Source: Gordonibacter sp. 28C (GTDB lineage: Bacteria > Actinomycetota > Coriobacteriia > Coriobacteriales > Eggerthellaceae). From it: 64,000 bases of DNA. The number at the start of each line of letters is the position of its first letter. Position 1 is the stretch's first letter. The position numbers were made by a program, and so were the translations under genes. The notes under the pieces are model-generated. The model did not search any database. It saw nothing but the letters and a program-made list of their open reading frames with translations, and was not told the origin of the DNA. Where the stretch lies: NCBI RefSeq assembly GCF_003339845.1, contig NZ_PPTR01000001.1, forward strand, positions 372,001 to 436,000, given 5' to 3'. Of the stretch, positions 7,681 to 16,333 are shown one piece after another.

Positions 7681-8928
7681 ATGAGCTCACTGGCTCAGAA
7701 GTTCAAAAACGTTGGACCTGGCGCGCTCGTGGCGGCCGGCTTCATCGGGCCCGGCACCGTCACCACCTGCACGGTATCCGGTGCGAGCTACGGATACACC
7801 ATGCTGTGGGCGTTGCTGTTCGCCACCGTGGCCACCATCGTGTTCCAGGAGATGGCCTCGCGCGTCGGTATCGTTTCGGGCAAGGGTTTGGGTGAAAACA
7901 TCCGCGACCGCATTCCCAACAAAGCTCTCATGTGGATTGCTATCGTGATTGTTATCATCGCCATCTTCGTGGGCAACATCGCGTACGAGACGGGCAACAT
8001 CACGGGCGGCATCTTGGGCATCCAGGCCGTTGCGCCCGACATCCCCCTGCTGCCCATCGTGGTGGTTCTGGGCATCTGCGCGTTCATCGCCATGTGGATC
8101 GGCTCGTACAAGGTGGTCGAGGTCATCCTCACGGCCATCGTCGTGTTCATGGGCGTCGTGTTCTTCGTGACGGCCATCGCGTCCAGCCCTGATTGGGGTG
8201 CCATCGCCACGGGCCTCTTCGTGCCGACGCTGCCCGAAGAGGGATCGAAGGGCATTCTCACGGCGGTGGGCCTCATCGGCACCACCATCGTGCCGTACAA
8301 CCTGTTCCTGCACGCCTCGGGCGCTTCCGAGCGCTTCAAGGATCCCGAGCAGGTTTCCGACGCCCGTTTCGACACCGTGCTGAGCATCGGCCTGGGCGGC
8401 ATCATCTCCATGGCCATCCTCATCTGCGCCGCTGCGAACATCTACGGCACCGATGCCGTGGTGACGAACGGCAAGGACATGGCGCTGGCTCTGCAGCCGC
8501 TGCTGGGCTCGTGGGCCACGTGGATGATCGGCCTCGGCCTTCTGTGCGCCGGCTTCTCGAGCGCCATCACCGCATCGTTCTCGGCCGCCTACGCCGTGAA
8601 CGGCGTGCTGGGATGGAAGAAGACGACGAAGGATCTGCGTTTCAAGCTCATCTGGATCATCGTGCTCGTGTGCGGCTGCGTCATGGCCATCGCGCTGGGC
8701 AAGAGCCCGACCGAGCTCATCTTGGTGGCGCAGGCGGCCAACGCCATCCTGCTGCCCATCATGGCGTTCTTCGTCATCTACTGCGCCAACGGCAAGGACC
8801 TGGGCAAGTGGAGGAACCATATCTTCGCGAACTGCGCGGGCGTGGTCATCATCGTCATCACGCTGTTCATGTGCTACCGCAATATGTCCAGCTTCCTGAC
8901 GTCGCTTTCGGCCTTGATCGGCGGCTAG
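7681..8928 (+). CDS. Nramp-related divalent metal (probably Mg2+) transporter, NRMT type
   Basis: 415-residue integral membrane protein of the SLC11/Nramp fold with about eleven TM segments. In manganese/iron Nramps TM1 carries DPGN and TM6 carries MPHN; here TM1 has GPGT (residues 23-26) and TM6 has VPYN (204-207). Loss of the metal-binding Asp, Asn and Met is the mark of NRMTs, a group whose Eggerthella lenta member has been shown structurally to transport Mg2+ and Mn2+ and to exclude Ca2+. Mg2+ uptake is therefore the best prediction. The start ATG 7681 has AAAGGAGAGG upstream; a longer frame from 7615 adds unrelated residues. It stands alone and ends at a strong terminator. Confidence 0.9.
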   Translation: MSSLAQKFKNVGPGALVAAGFIGPGTVTTCTVSGASYGYTMLWALLFATVATIVFQEMASRVGIVSGKGLGENIRDRIPNKALMWIAIVIVIIAIFVGNIAYETGNITGGILGIQAVAPDIPLLPIVVVLGICAFIAMWIGSYKVVEVILTAIVVFMGVVFFVTAIASSPDWGAIATGLFVPTLPEEGSKGILTAVGLIGTTIVPYNLFLHASGASERFKDPEQVSDARFDTVLSIGLGGIISMAILICAAANIYGTDAVVTNGKDMALALQPLLGSWATWMIGLGLLCAGFSSAITASFSAAYAVNGVLGWKKTTKDLRFKLIWIIVLVCGCVMAIALGKSPTELILVAQAANAILLPIMAFFVIYCANGKDLGKWRNHIFANCAGVVIIVITLFMCYRNMSSFLTSLSALIGG

Positions 8929-8956
8929 CGTCCGCCCGGTATAGCTGCAACGCGAA

Positions 8957-8985
8957 AGCGCCCGCCATTCGGCGGGCGCTTTTTT
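8957..8985. terminator. Intrinsic terminator
   Basis: AGCGCCCGCC (8957-8966), loop ATTC, GGCGGGCGCT (8971-8980), then a T-run. It ends the transporter transcript and may also serve the convergent Crp gene. Confidence 0.9.
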
Positions 8986-9031
8986 CGCGATTCGATTCAT
9001 GCAGCGCGCCTCGTCACCCTGAGACTCGCCC

Positions 9032-9733
9032 CTAAGAGCTCGCTATGAGGTTCTCGGCGATGCTCTTGAGCTTCCTGAAATCGGTGATGACGAGCGCTCC
9101 GCGCTGCCGTTCGACGCAGTCGGCGTTGCGCAGGGCGACGACGGAGTTCGTGATGGAGTTCACGTGCACGCCCAGCATCTCGGCCAGCTCCTCGTTGCTG
9201 AAGGGGACGATGGCTGGCGCCTGGGCCGAGTTGAACTCGCGCGCCAGCGTGAGCAGCAGGGCGGAGAACCGCTGCAGCACGGGATAGATGGACGCGTTCA
9301 CCGCTTCGCGGGTTTGCAGCGCCATCATCTCGAACAGGTACTGCGCCATGGCGTAGCACACCTCGCCGTGCGCTTTGAGGTAGTCGCCGAAGCTTTCGGC
9401 GTCGAGGGCGTAGGCCTCCACCTTGGTGGTCGCCTTCGCGTTCAGGATGGACGGCTTGCGGTCGACTTCGGGTCGGAACCCCTGGAACCCGATGAGCGTT
9501 CCGGCCTTGTGGAAGAACACCGTTTTGGTGTAGCCGTCGGGCGTGTCGCTGTACAACCTCACCAGACCGCGCGTCAAATAGAACGTGTCGCGCATATCGT
9601 CGCCTTCTCGAAACAGGTAGTCGCCGGGGTTGAGCCGGATCGGCCTTCCCTTGAGAACGCCTTCGGCAACGCCGTGCTCGATCGTGTCGCTCAACAGGGG
9701 TTTCGGCTGCACGAACAGGCTGATGGCCTCCAT
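9032..9733 (-). CDS. Crp/Fnr-family transcriptional regulator
   Basis: 233 residues: a cyclic-nucleotide-binding-type beta barrel at about 15-135 (LNPGDYLFREGDDMRDTFYL), a dimer helix, then a C-terminal winged helix (NEELAEMLGVHVNSITNSVV, then GALVITDFRKLKSIAENL). The start ATG 9733 is preceded by AAAGGAGGAG. The barrel has none of the N-terminal cysteines of Fnr, so an oxygen-sensing Fe-S cluster is not expected; the effector is unknown. The recognition helix (HVNSITNSVVAL) lacks the usual E-SR pattern of Crp, so it probably binds a different DNA sequence. It follows the MFS transporter gene by 11 bp, clearly as one transcription unit. Confidence 0.88.
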   Translation of the reverse strand: MEAISLFVQPKPLLSDTIEHGVAEGVLKGRPIRLNPGDYLFREGDDMRDTFYLTRGLVRLYSDTPDGYTKTVFFHKAGTLIGFQGFRPEVDRKPSILNAKATTKVEAYALDAESFGDYLKAHGEVCYAMAQYLFEMMALQTREAVNASIYPVLQRFSALLLTLAREFNSAQAPAIVPFSNEELAEMLGVHVNSITNSVVALRNADCVERQRGALVITDFRKLKSIAENLIASS

Positions 9734-9744
9734 GGCTCCTCCTT

Positions 9745-10968
9745 TTACGCGTCCTTGCGGCGAGGGTACATCATACCCCATGCCAGCAGGGCCGCAGCTG
9801 CGGCGGCCGAGGCTGTTGAAAACGCCGCAGCCAGCGGGAGGCCGGCTTGCATCATGAGCCCGGCCGCGAGCCCTCCGACGATCATGCCCAGGTCCAATCC
9901 GCTCTGCTGGCGCGCGAGGAACGTGCTCGCCCCGCCGCCGAGCGAGGTGCCCGCGGCGGCTATGAGCGTGGCGATGCCCCCGAAATAACCTGCGCCGCAC
10001 AGCAGCGACCCCGTCAGAACGGGAAGGGGGCCAACGGCGATTCCCATGAGCAGCAGCCCCAGCCCGTTGGCCGCGATCGTGCAGGCGACGGCTCGCTTGG
10101 GGCCGAATCGGTCGGCCGCCCACCCTGCGGCCAGGCTGCCCACGAGGCCCCCCGCGCTCAGGCAGGTGAACAGCACGCCGTCGTTGAACCCGGCCAACGC
10201 GCTGCGGGAAAGCAGCTGCCCGAAGTTCATAACCACGCTGTAGCCCGAGGCCAACAGGAAAGGGCCGATGAGCAGCAGTGCTTTTTGCCGCATCTGAAGC
10301 GAGCCCGCGTCGCTGGCGTCGGAGCGAGGTACGGCTTGCGCTGGGCGCTTTGACGCGGCGGCGGGCTTTCTGCCGGGCAACGCGCAGGCGATGGCGGTTC
10401 CGCATGCGCCTACGACGGCGAGCGCGGTGAAGAACGCACCGTATCCTTGCTCGACGATCAGAGGAAAGACGGACACGGGACCAACCATGAGCGAGGCGGT
10501 GGTCGCGAACCGCACGATTCCGAGGTGGCGGCCAAGCACGGGGGAAGGGGAGGACGCGGTCAAATACTGCGAGACGCTCGGTTGGAAAGCCGCCAGGCCC
10601 AGTGCTTGCGCCAGACGCAAGGACAAGACCTGCCAGAGCTCGGAGCAGCCTGCCAGGAGCAGGCAGGGCACCGTGTAGCCCAGCGCTCCCAAGACCATGG
10701 CGAAGCGGCAGCCGCGCCGAACGACAACGCGTTCGAGGGGAATGCGCAGCAGCACGGCGATAAGGACGAACAGGCTGTTTTGCAGGCTGGCTACGAACGG
10801 CCCGCCCCCCAGCTCCATGACGTAAGCCGGAAGCGCCGACGTCTCGGTGCTGTTGAGCCCGAACACCAAAAAGGCCGCAACGGCAACGAGCGCGGCGGTG
10901 CCGTTCGGTCCGCGTATCACGTCGATGCAGCGGTGCCGGGCATGTTCTTCTTCGCCCTTCGCAGTCAC
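9745..10968 (-). CDS. MFS transporter
   Basis: 407 residues with about twelve TM segments in two halves joined by a basic cytoplasmic loop (GRKPAAASKRPAQAVPRSDA). The motif WAADRFGPKRA after the loop corresponds to the MFS A-motif region of the second half. The start is GTG 10968, with GAGGGGGAAA upstream. The substrate is not evident; many related proteins are drug or small-molecule exporters. It is the first gene of a two-gene unit with the Crp-family regulator, and it diverges from the first DMSO-reductase-like operon, so both may answer to the same signal. Confidence 0.85.
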   Translation of the reverse strand: MTAKGEEEHARHRCIDVIRGPNGTAALVAVAAFLVFGLNSTETSALPAYVMELGGGPFVASLQNSLFVLIAVLLRIPLERVVVRRGCRFAMVLGALGYTVPCLLLAGCSELWQVLSLRLAQALGLAAFQPSVSQYLTASSPSPVLGRHLGIVRFATTASLMVGPVSVFPLIVEQGYGAFFTALAVVGACGTAIACALPGRKPAAASKRPAQAVPRSDASDAGSLQMRQKALLLIGPFLLASGYSVVMNFGQLLSRSALAGFNDGVLFTCLSAGGLVGSLAAGWAADRFGPKRAVACTIAANGLGLLLMGIAVGPLPVLTGSLLCGAGYFGGIATLIAAAGTSLGGGASTFLARQQSGLDLGMIVGGLAAGLMMQAGLPLAAAFSTASAAAAAALLAWGMMYPRRKDA

Positions 10969-11038
10969 GATTTCCCCCTCCCCACCGCTGAGACGTTATC
11001 CGTTTGCTCGAAGGTTGTCCAGCCAAGCTTGGGCAGCG

Positions 11039-11054
11039 CCCACAACATTGTGGG
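11039..11054. promoter_or_regulatory. Candidate operator, CCCACAA-CA-TTGTGGG
   Basis: A perfect 7-bp inverted repeat with a 2-bp centre lies in the 221-bp divergent region between the MFS/Crp unit and the molybdenum reductase operon. It could be the binding site of the adjacent Crp-family protein or another regulator. This is inferred from position and symmetry only. Confidence 0.4.
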
Positions 11055-11189
11055 AACGCTCCTTGTTTGGGGGCGCGGCCCAACCCTGTGCCAGTCCCAC
11101 CGGCGTGTGTGGAAGGCGCGAGGCGGGAAGCGTAACGTTGTCGGTTGTCCGAACCATCGAGGACGTTTGACGAGAGCAAGGAGGAGGAT

Positions 11190-13745
11190 ATGAAGAACGG
11201 CGAAACGTATGTCGGGACGCGCGAACCCGAATACTTCACGCGCGACGGCAAGCTCACGCGCCGCACGTTCATCAAAGGCGTCGGAGCCATCACGGTGGCG
11301 TCCGCGCTCGGCTTCGGGGCGAGGGGGATCGGCGCGGGCGAGGCGCTGGCCGACGAGGCGCCTGCGGCTGCCGGAGAACGGGCGGTGCACGCCGTGTGCA
11401 CCGTGAACTGCACGTCGCGCTGCCATCTGCGCGGCACCGTGCGCGACGGCAAGCTCGTGCGCGTGGAGCCGGGCGACATGCCGGGGCGTCCGGGATACGC
11501 GAACGCATGCCTGCGTTCGATGAGCTACATCCAGCGCCTGCAGGACGAGAACGCGCGCGTCATGTACCCCATGCGCCGCACCGGCGAGCGCGGCTCGGGC
11601 GAGTTCGAACGCATCACCTGGGACGAGGCTATCGACGAGATAGCAGAGAAGCTGAACGCGGTTCTGGCCAAAAACCCGCAGGCGGCCTCGTTCTACTCGT
11701 TCACGGGCGATTTGGGCAAGCTCTCGTGGGAGGCTCCCACGCGTTTCGCCGCGACCGTGGGCGCCACCACGTGGGACATCGAGGGCATCATGGGCGACCA
11801 CGGCGCGTCCATGGGCATGACCATGGTGTTCGGCACGCACCGCGGCGCGCACGACTCGCGCGACTACTTGAACTCGAAGCTGCTCATCGCGTGGGGCCGC
11901 AACGTCGCGGACACGCACACGTCCGAGCTGCGCGATTACGTGGCCGCTCGCAAGAACGGGGCGAAGCTCATCGTCATCGACCCGCGCCAGTGCTCCACCG
12001 CCGCCATAGCCGACGAGTGGATTCCCATCAACCCCCAGACCGACCCTGCGCTCGCCCTGGGTATGATGAACTGGATCATCGGCCACGATCTGCACGCTAA
12101 AGGCAAGCTGGTCGAAGAGTCGGTGGCCCCGTACCTCATCCGCGAGGACGACGGCACGTACCTTCGCATGGTCGACGGCACCGTCGTCGCGACGGCGGAT
12201 GGGGCCGAGGCGGCCGAGGCCGGCTCCATCGGCACCGCGCCGGCGGCTCAGGGCACGGCGGGGGCCGGTGCCGGCACCTATGTGATTTGGGACGAGCTCA
12301 CGGGCGCCGCGATGTCCGCGCCCGAAGCGGATGCCATCAAGGGCGGCGCCGCGAGGCCCGCGCTCTCGGGTTCCTTCACGGTCGACGGGGTGGCGTGCCG
12401 CACCGCCTTCGACCACCTGGTCGACGCGTGCTCCGAGTACACCCCCGAGCGAACTGGCGAGATCTGCGGTATCGAACCGGCCGTGGTCGAGCGCTTGTCC
12501 AAAGAGTACATCGAGGCCCAGCCCGCCGGCATCCGCATGGGCCAGGGAATGCAGCGCGTGTACCACTCTTACGCGCCTTTCCGCACCGTGGCCACGCTTG
12601 CCATGGTTGCCGGCTACATCGGCGTTCCCGGCGGCGGCGCCTCCCATGCCGGCGGCACGGCCACCAACAAGCCGGTCGCCGGCTACACGGGGCCGGTGTA
12701 CGACTATTCCGACTGGTCGAACACGGGCAAGAAGGCGAACCTGGTTCCTTCTTCCCAGGTGTACTCGGCGGCGGTCGACCACGATCCGGTGCCCATCGAT
12801 TTCCTGTGGATCGCCAACTCCAACTTCGTCAACATGAGCCCCGACTCCAACCGCATCATCAACGAGGTCATCCCGGCCATCGACTTCATCGTCACCGCCG
12901 ATCCGTGGTGGACGTGGACGGCGAAGTACTCCGACATCGTGCTGCCCGCCAGCACGTACTGGGAGCACTGGGACCTGGTCGACCGCAGCCCCTGGGCCAT
13001 GTTCAACCAGCCTGCCATCGAACCCATGGGCGAGAGCAAGTCCGACGTCGAGATCATGTCGCTTCTGGCGAAGAAGACGGGAGTCGAGGCGTATTGGGAT
13101 AAAACCGACGAGGAATGGGTGCGCCAGTTCGTGAGCACCGACCATCCGGCCTGGGACGATCTCGATTGGGATCGCGACGTGGTGGAGCAGGGCATCTACG
13201 GCCGCTCCGACGCCCTCTACGATCCCGCCATCGTCTACGCCGACGGCGCGGGCTACAAGACCGACACCGGCAAGTTCGAGTTCTACACCGAGACTCTGGT
13301 GGAGTTCGACGACGAAGTGCCCACCTGGAAACCGCCGTGCGAGGATCCGCGCGAGGGCGACTTGGCGCAGAAGTACCCGCTCGTGTACATCCAGTACCAC
13401 GACCGTCTGAACGTGCACACGCAGCACATTCTGAACCCCGCGCTCGAAGTGGTGCAGGACGAGCCGCTTTTGCAAATGAACCCCGTCGACGCCGAAGCCC
13501 GCGGCATCGCGCACGGCGACGTGGTGCGGGTGAAGAACGACCGCGGCGACATGAAGATCCGCGCGTTCCTCACCGAGGGCATCGTTCCCGGCACCGTGGC
13601 CACGCAGAGCGGGTGGACGCCCGACTACTTCATCGAGGGCTGCTACCAAAACCTCACGCATCACACCATCTGCGATGCCGAAGAAGCCTACAGCATGACG
13701 AACAGCGCCTTCTACGACGTGCTCGTCGAAGTCGAGCGAGCGTAA
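11190..13745 (+). CDS. Tat-exported molybdopterin oxidoreductase, DMSO-reductase-like catalytic subunit
   Basis: 851 residues. Twin-arginine signal LTRRTFIKGVGAITVASALG, then a CX3CX3C...C [4Fe-4S] site (C70, C74, C78, C107) as in DmsA, followed by the molybdopterin-binding domains (PGGGASHAGG; QSGWTPDYF near the C-terminus). The Mo ligand region reads GDHGASMGM; a Ser is likely but less clear than in the dmsA near 59 kb. An unusual Gly/Ala-rich insert sits at about 330-365. The start ATG 11190 has AAGGAGGAGG. It forms an operon with the Fe-S and anchor genes downstream. The electron acceptor is unknown; Eggerthella uses this family for DMSO-type acceptors and for dehydroxylation of catechols and drugs. 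Confidence 0.88.
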   Translation: MKNGETYVGTREPEYFTRDGKLTRRTFIKGVGAITVASALGFGARGIGAGEALADEAPAAAGERAVHAVCTVNCTSRCHLRGTVRDGKLVRVEPGDMPGRPGYANACLRSMSYIQRLQDENARVMYPMRRTGERGSGEFERITWDEAIDEIAEKLNAVLAKNPQAASFYSFTGDLGKLSWEAPTRFAATVGATTWDIEGIMGDHGASMGMTMVFGTHRGAHDSRDYLNSKLLIAWGRNVADTHTSELRDYVAARKNGAKLIVIDPRQCSTAAIADEWIPINPQTDPALALGMMNWIIGHDLHAKGKLVEESVAPYLIREDDGTYLRMVDGTVVATADGAEAAEAGSIGTAPAAQGTAGAGAGTYVIWDELTGAAMSAPEADAIKGGAARPALSGSFTVDGVACRTAFDHLVDACSEYTPERTGEICGIEPAVVERLSKEYIEAQPAGIRMGQGMQRVYHSYAPFRTVATLAMVAGYIGVPGGGASHAGGTATNKPVAGYTGPVYDYSDWSNTGKKANLVPSSQVYSAAVDHDPVPIDFLWIANSNFVNMSPDSNRIINEVIPAIDFIVTADPWWTWTAKYSDIVLPASTYWEHWDLVDRSPWAMFNQPAIEPMGESKSDVEIMSLLAKKTGVEAYWDKTDEEWVRQFVSTDHPAWDDLDWDRDVVEQGIYGRSDALYDPAIVYADGAGYKTDTGKFEFYTETLVEFDDEVPTWKPPCEDPREGDLAQKYPLVYIQYHDRLNVHTQHILNPALEVVQDEPLLQMNPVDAEARGIAHGDVVRVKNDRGDMKIRAFLTEGIVPGTVATQSGWTPDYFIEGCYQNLTHHTICDAEEAYSMTNSAFYDVLVEVERA

Positions 13746-13755
13746 AGGAGGAATC

Positions 13756-14325
13756 ATGGCCGAACAGAAACACTACGGCATGGTCATCGACACCCAGTAC
13801 TGCGTGGGCTGCCAGACCTGCACGGTGAGCTGCAAGATATCGAACGAGGTGCCCGGCAGCGCGCACTGGAACCATCTGGAGAGCCTCGATGGCGAGGTGC
13901 TGTACCAGTCCACCGGGACGTTCCCGCGTCCGACGCTGGCGTTCCGCCCCCTGCTGTGCAACCACTGCGAGGATCCGGCGTGCGTGAACAACTGCCCGTC
14001 CGGCGCCATGCGCAAAGACCCCGACACCGGCATCGTCTCGGTGAATCAGGACGTGTGCATCGCATGCGGCTACTGCAGCTGGGTGTGCCCGTACGGGGCG
14101 CCTTCGATGAACGACGTCGACCATGTCATGAGCAAATGCACGTTCTGCGCCGAACGCGTGGCCGAGGGGATCGACCCGTACTGCGTGGCCGCCTGCCCGG
14201 CGAACGCACGCGTCTTCGGCGACTTGAACGATCCGGAGAGCGCGCCGAGCAAGCTCATGCAGGAACGCCACGCCGAACCGTATCTTCCCGAGGCCGGCAC
14301 GCGCCCGTCGGTCTACTACGTGTAA
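13756..14325 (+). CDS. 4Fe-4S dicluster electron-transfer subunit (DmsB-like)
   Basis: 189 residues without a signal peptide, as expected for a partner exported by hitch-hiking on the Tat catalytic subunit. Four cysteine groups bind four [4Fe-4S] clusters: CVGCQTCTVSC, CNHCEDPACVNNCP, CIACGYCSWVCP and CTFCAE...YCVAACP. It passes electrons from the membrane anchor to the molybdenum subunit. It starts 10 bp after the catalytic gene, with AAAGGAGG upstream, and is followed by the anchor gene. Confidence 0.92.
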   Translation: MAEQKHYGMVIDTQYCVGCQTCTVSCKISNEVPGSAHWNHLESLDGEVLYQSTGTFPRPTLAFRPLLCNHCEDPACVNNCPSGAMRKDPDTGIVSVNQDVCIACGYCSWVCPYGAPSMNDVDHVMSKCTFCAERVAEGIDPYCVAACPANARVFGDLNDPESAPSKLMQERHAEPYLPEAGTRPSVYYV

Positions 14326-14335
14326 AGGTTGGTTG

Positions 14336-15139
14336 ATGAACATGATTATGCATGTGCTTCCTCTTCTGGTGTTCACGACGTTCGCCGGCCTTGCCGCCGG
14401 GGCGTACGTGGTCGACGCGCTGTGCGGGGGTTTGCGCACGGGCGGTTCCGACGCCTCGCCGTCCGCCGCGCCTTGCTGTGCTTGGCTGTTTCCGCTGGTC
14501 TGCCTGGTTTTGCTGGGCGTCGGGCTGTGCGGCACGCTCGCGCACCTCGGGCAACCCCTGCGGTTCGCGAACGGCATGGCGAATCCCGGCTCGATGATCG
14601 CCCAAGAAGCGTACTGGTCCATCGCGTTCGGCGTCGTCATCGTGATCGACTTGGCGTTTGCGAAGGTGAAGGGCGCGCCCCCGCGCCCGGTGCGCTGGGT
14701 TGGCGCGGTTGTGGCCGTGGGGTTGATGATCGTCACCGGCTTGGCGTACTACCACAGCTTGGGCCTGCCCGCTTGGAGCGGGGCTGCCACCGTCCCGCTG
14801 TTCGTGCTGGGCGATCTGGCGTTGGGTGCGGGCTTGTGCGCGCTGCTCGATCGGGGCGCGCTCGCAAGCGGCAAGCTGGCTTGCGCGAACGTAGCCGCCC
14901 AGATCGCTTTCGCCGCCGTGCTCGTGGCGTTCGGCCTGCACCTGGCGCGCATCGGCGCCGATATGACCGGGCTGCTGGTTGCGGCCGGGGTCGTCGGGCC
15001 GCTGGCTGCCAGCGTTGCCGCCGGTGCGACGCATGCGGGCAAGCTTCCAGCGCAGGCGGGTGCCGTGGCCGTATGCGCCTTCGCCACGGTGGGCGTGGTG
15101 CTGGCCCGCTACGCTTTCTTCGCCGCGGGCATGATGTAG
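14336..15139 (+). CDS. DmsC-like membrane anchor subunit
   Basis: 267 residues, about eight TM segments, with the DmsC-type motif GTLAHLGQPLRFANGMANPG after TM2. It anchors the reductase to the membrane and should oxidise menaquinol. ATG 14336 is preferred; an adjacent TTG at 14333 is in frame. It is the last gene of the operon, ending before a strong hairpin. Many small residues and Ala-rich helices are visible, typical of this family in high-GC genomes. Confidence 0.87.
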   Translation: MNMIMHVLPLLVFTTFAGLAAGAYVVDALCGGLRTGGSDASPSAAPCCAWLFPLVCLVLLGVGLCGTLAHLGQPLRFANGMANPGSMIAQEAYWSIAFGVVIVIDLAFAKVKGAPPRPVRWVGAVVAVGLMIVTGLAYYHSLGLPAWSGAATVPLFVLGDLALGAGLCALLDRGALASGKLACANVAAQIAFAAVLVAFGLHLARIGADMTGLLVAAGVVGPLAASVAAGATHAGKLPAQAGAVAVCAFATVGVVLARYAFFAAGMM

Positions 15140-15258
15140 GGGGCTTTTTCGAATCCGGGCTTTCCGCGGGTTCCCCGATGCGCTCCGTCGTGCGGGTTTC
15201 CATTGCATCCCTCCGTTTCCGCCCCGCGCCTCCTCCCTCCCCGTGCGGGGCGGACGAA

Positions 15259-15290
15259 AAGGCCGACGTCCCTTGCGGGGCGTCGGCCTT
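15259..15290. terminator. Bidirectional terminator
   Basis: AAGGCCGACG (15259-15268) pairs with CGTCGGCCTT (15281-15290), with A and T runs on the outer sides. It separates the reductase operon from the convergent pxpA. Confidence 0.85.
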
Positions 15291-15337
15291 TGTTCGGGTC
15301 GATAGGCATAGCGGAAAACGTCGCGACGTCGATTCTG

Positions 15338-16105
15338 CTAGTTCGTCGCTCCCACCGGCTTGATGGCTATGCCGTCCTCTTCGAGGGCCTCGCGGGTGCG
15401 GCGCACGAAGGCCAGGGCGGTGGGGGAGTCGCCGTGCACGCAGATGGTGTCGGGGTGCAGGTCGATGAGCTTGCCGTTCACGGACAGGATGGCACCGTCG
15501 CGTATGGCGTTCTTCACGCGCTCGATGGCCTCCTCCTCGCTGCGGATGAGGGCGGCGGGATCGTTGCGGTTCACGAGCTTGCCCTCGTCGGTGTAGTTGC
15601 GATCGGTGAAGAACTCCTCGGCCGTGGTCAGGCCGAGCTTGCGGCCCTCGTCTACCAGCGCGCCGTTCGCCAGGCCCACGAGCACCAGGCGGTCGTCCAC
15701 ATCGCGCACCGCCTGCGCGAGCGCCGCCGCGAGCTCCGGATCGATGGCGGCGTGGTTGTACAGCTGCCCGTGGGGTTTCACATGCCGCAGCGGCACGCCC
15801 GCGGCGGCGCAGAACGCCTGCAGGGCGCCTATCTGGTACAGCATGTAGGAGTACGCCTCGTCCGGCGTCAGGTTCATGTCGCGGCGCCCGAAGCCCTGCA
15901 GGTCGGGATAGCCCGGATGCGCGCCGATGGCGATGCCGGCGTCCGCCGCCATGCGCACGGTGTCGCGCATGACCATCGGGTCGCCCGCATGCTGGCCGCA
16001 GGCCACGTTCGCGCTCGAGACGAGCGGGATGATCTGGTCGTCGAGACCCAGCGTGTAGCGTCCGAAGCTCTCGCCCAAGTCGCTGTTCAAATCGATGCGG
16101 TACAT
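15338..16105 (-). CDS. pxpA: 5-oxoprolinase subunit A (LamB/YcsF family)
   Basis: 255 residues with the family signature IDLNSDLGESFGRYTLG at the N-terminus, ANVACGQHAGDP, and HVKPHGQLYN. With PxpB and PxpC it makes the ATP-dependent prokaryotic 5-oxoprolinase that opens 5-oxoproline (pyroglutamate) to glutamate. In this window pxpA is separated by about 2 kb from accC and more than 3.9 kb from pxpC and pxpB, although all are on the same strand; a GNAT gene in the opposite direction lies between. It follows a small ribbon-helix-helix gene and the DUF1445 gene. The start has AAGGAAGG upstream. Confidence 0.93.
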   Translation of the reverse strand: MYRIDLNSDLGESFGRYTLGLDDQIIPLVSSANVACGQHAGDPMVMRDTVRMAADAGIAIGAHPGYPDLQGFGRRDMNLTPDEAYSYMLYQIGALQAFCAAAGVPLRHVKPHGQLYNHAAIDPELAAALAQAVRDVDDRLVLVGLANGALVDEGRKLGLTTAEEFFTDRNYTDEGKLVNRNDPAALIRSEEEAIERVKNAIRDGAILSVNGKLIDLHPDTICVHGDSPTALAFVRRTREALEEDGIAIKPVGATN

Positions 16106-16117
16106 ATGCGTCCTTCC

Positions 16118-16276
16118 TTAAGCCTTCATGAGGCGGTCGTCCACGGCCAAACGCAGCTCTTCCGAGCGCGTGCGCCCCTCGCGCGCCGCCCGCCGATCGA
16201 GCGCGGCTATCTTCGAAACGGGAAGCCTGAACGTGATGGGCTTCACCTCTTCGTCGGCAAGGGAGGGCCTGCCCAT
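16118..16276 (-). CDS. Small ribbon-helix-helix (CopG-like) protein
   Basis: 52 residues from ATG 16276 (MGRPSLADEE), which has AAGG at good spacing; a frame to 16306 would add ten residues without a ribosome site. KPITFRLPVSKIAALDRRAA followed by REGRTRSEELRLAVDDRL has the beta strand and two helices of ribbon-helix-helix DNA-binding proteins. It is sandwiched between the DUF1445 gene and pxpA, so it may autoregulate this unit, or may be an antitoxin-like orphan. No toxin gene is next to it. Confidence 0.65.
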   Translation of the reverse strand: MGRPSLADEEVKPITFRLPVSKIAALDRRAAREGRTRSEELRLAVDDRLMKA

Positions 16277-16333
16277 GACGACCTTCATTTGCATTCGCAA
16301 AACCATCTTGCAGGCGTTATGGCTGTTTCCAGC

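Noticed and set aside
9032-9733. Oxygen-sensing Fnr
   Set aside because: No N-terminal cysteine set for a [4Fe-4S] cluster; kept as a general Crp/Fnr-family protein.
9032-11479. 815-residue minus-strand frame
   Set aside because: Only its last 233 residues are real (Crp regulator); the rest is a shadow of the MFS gene and the start of the reductase gene.
10965-13757. 930-residue frame antisense to the reductase gene
   Set aside because: His/Arg/Val-rich composition of a GC-rich antisense shadow; the plus strand encodes a clear molybdoenzyme.
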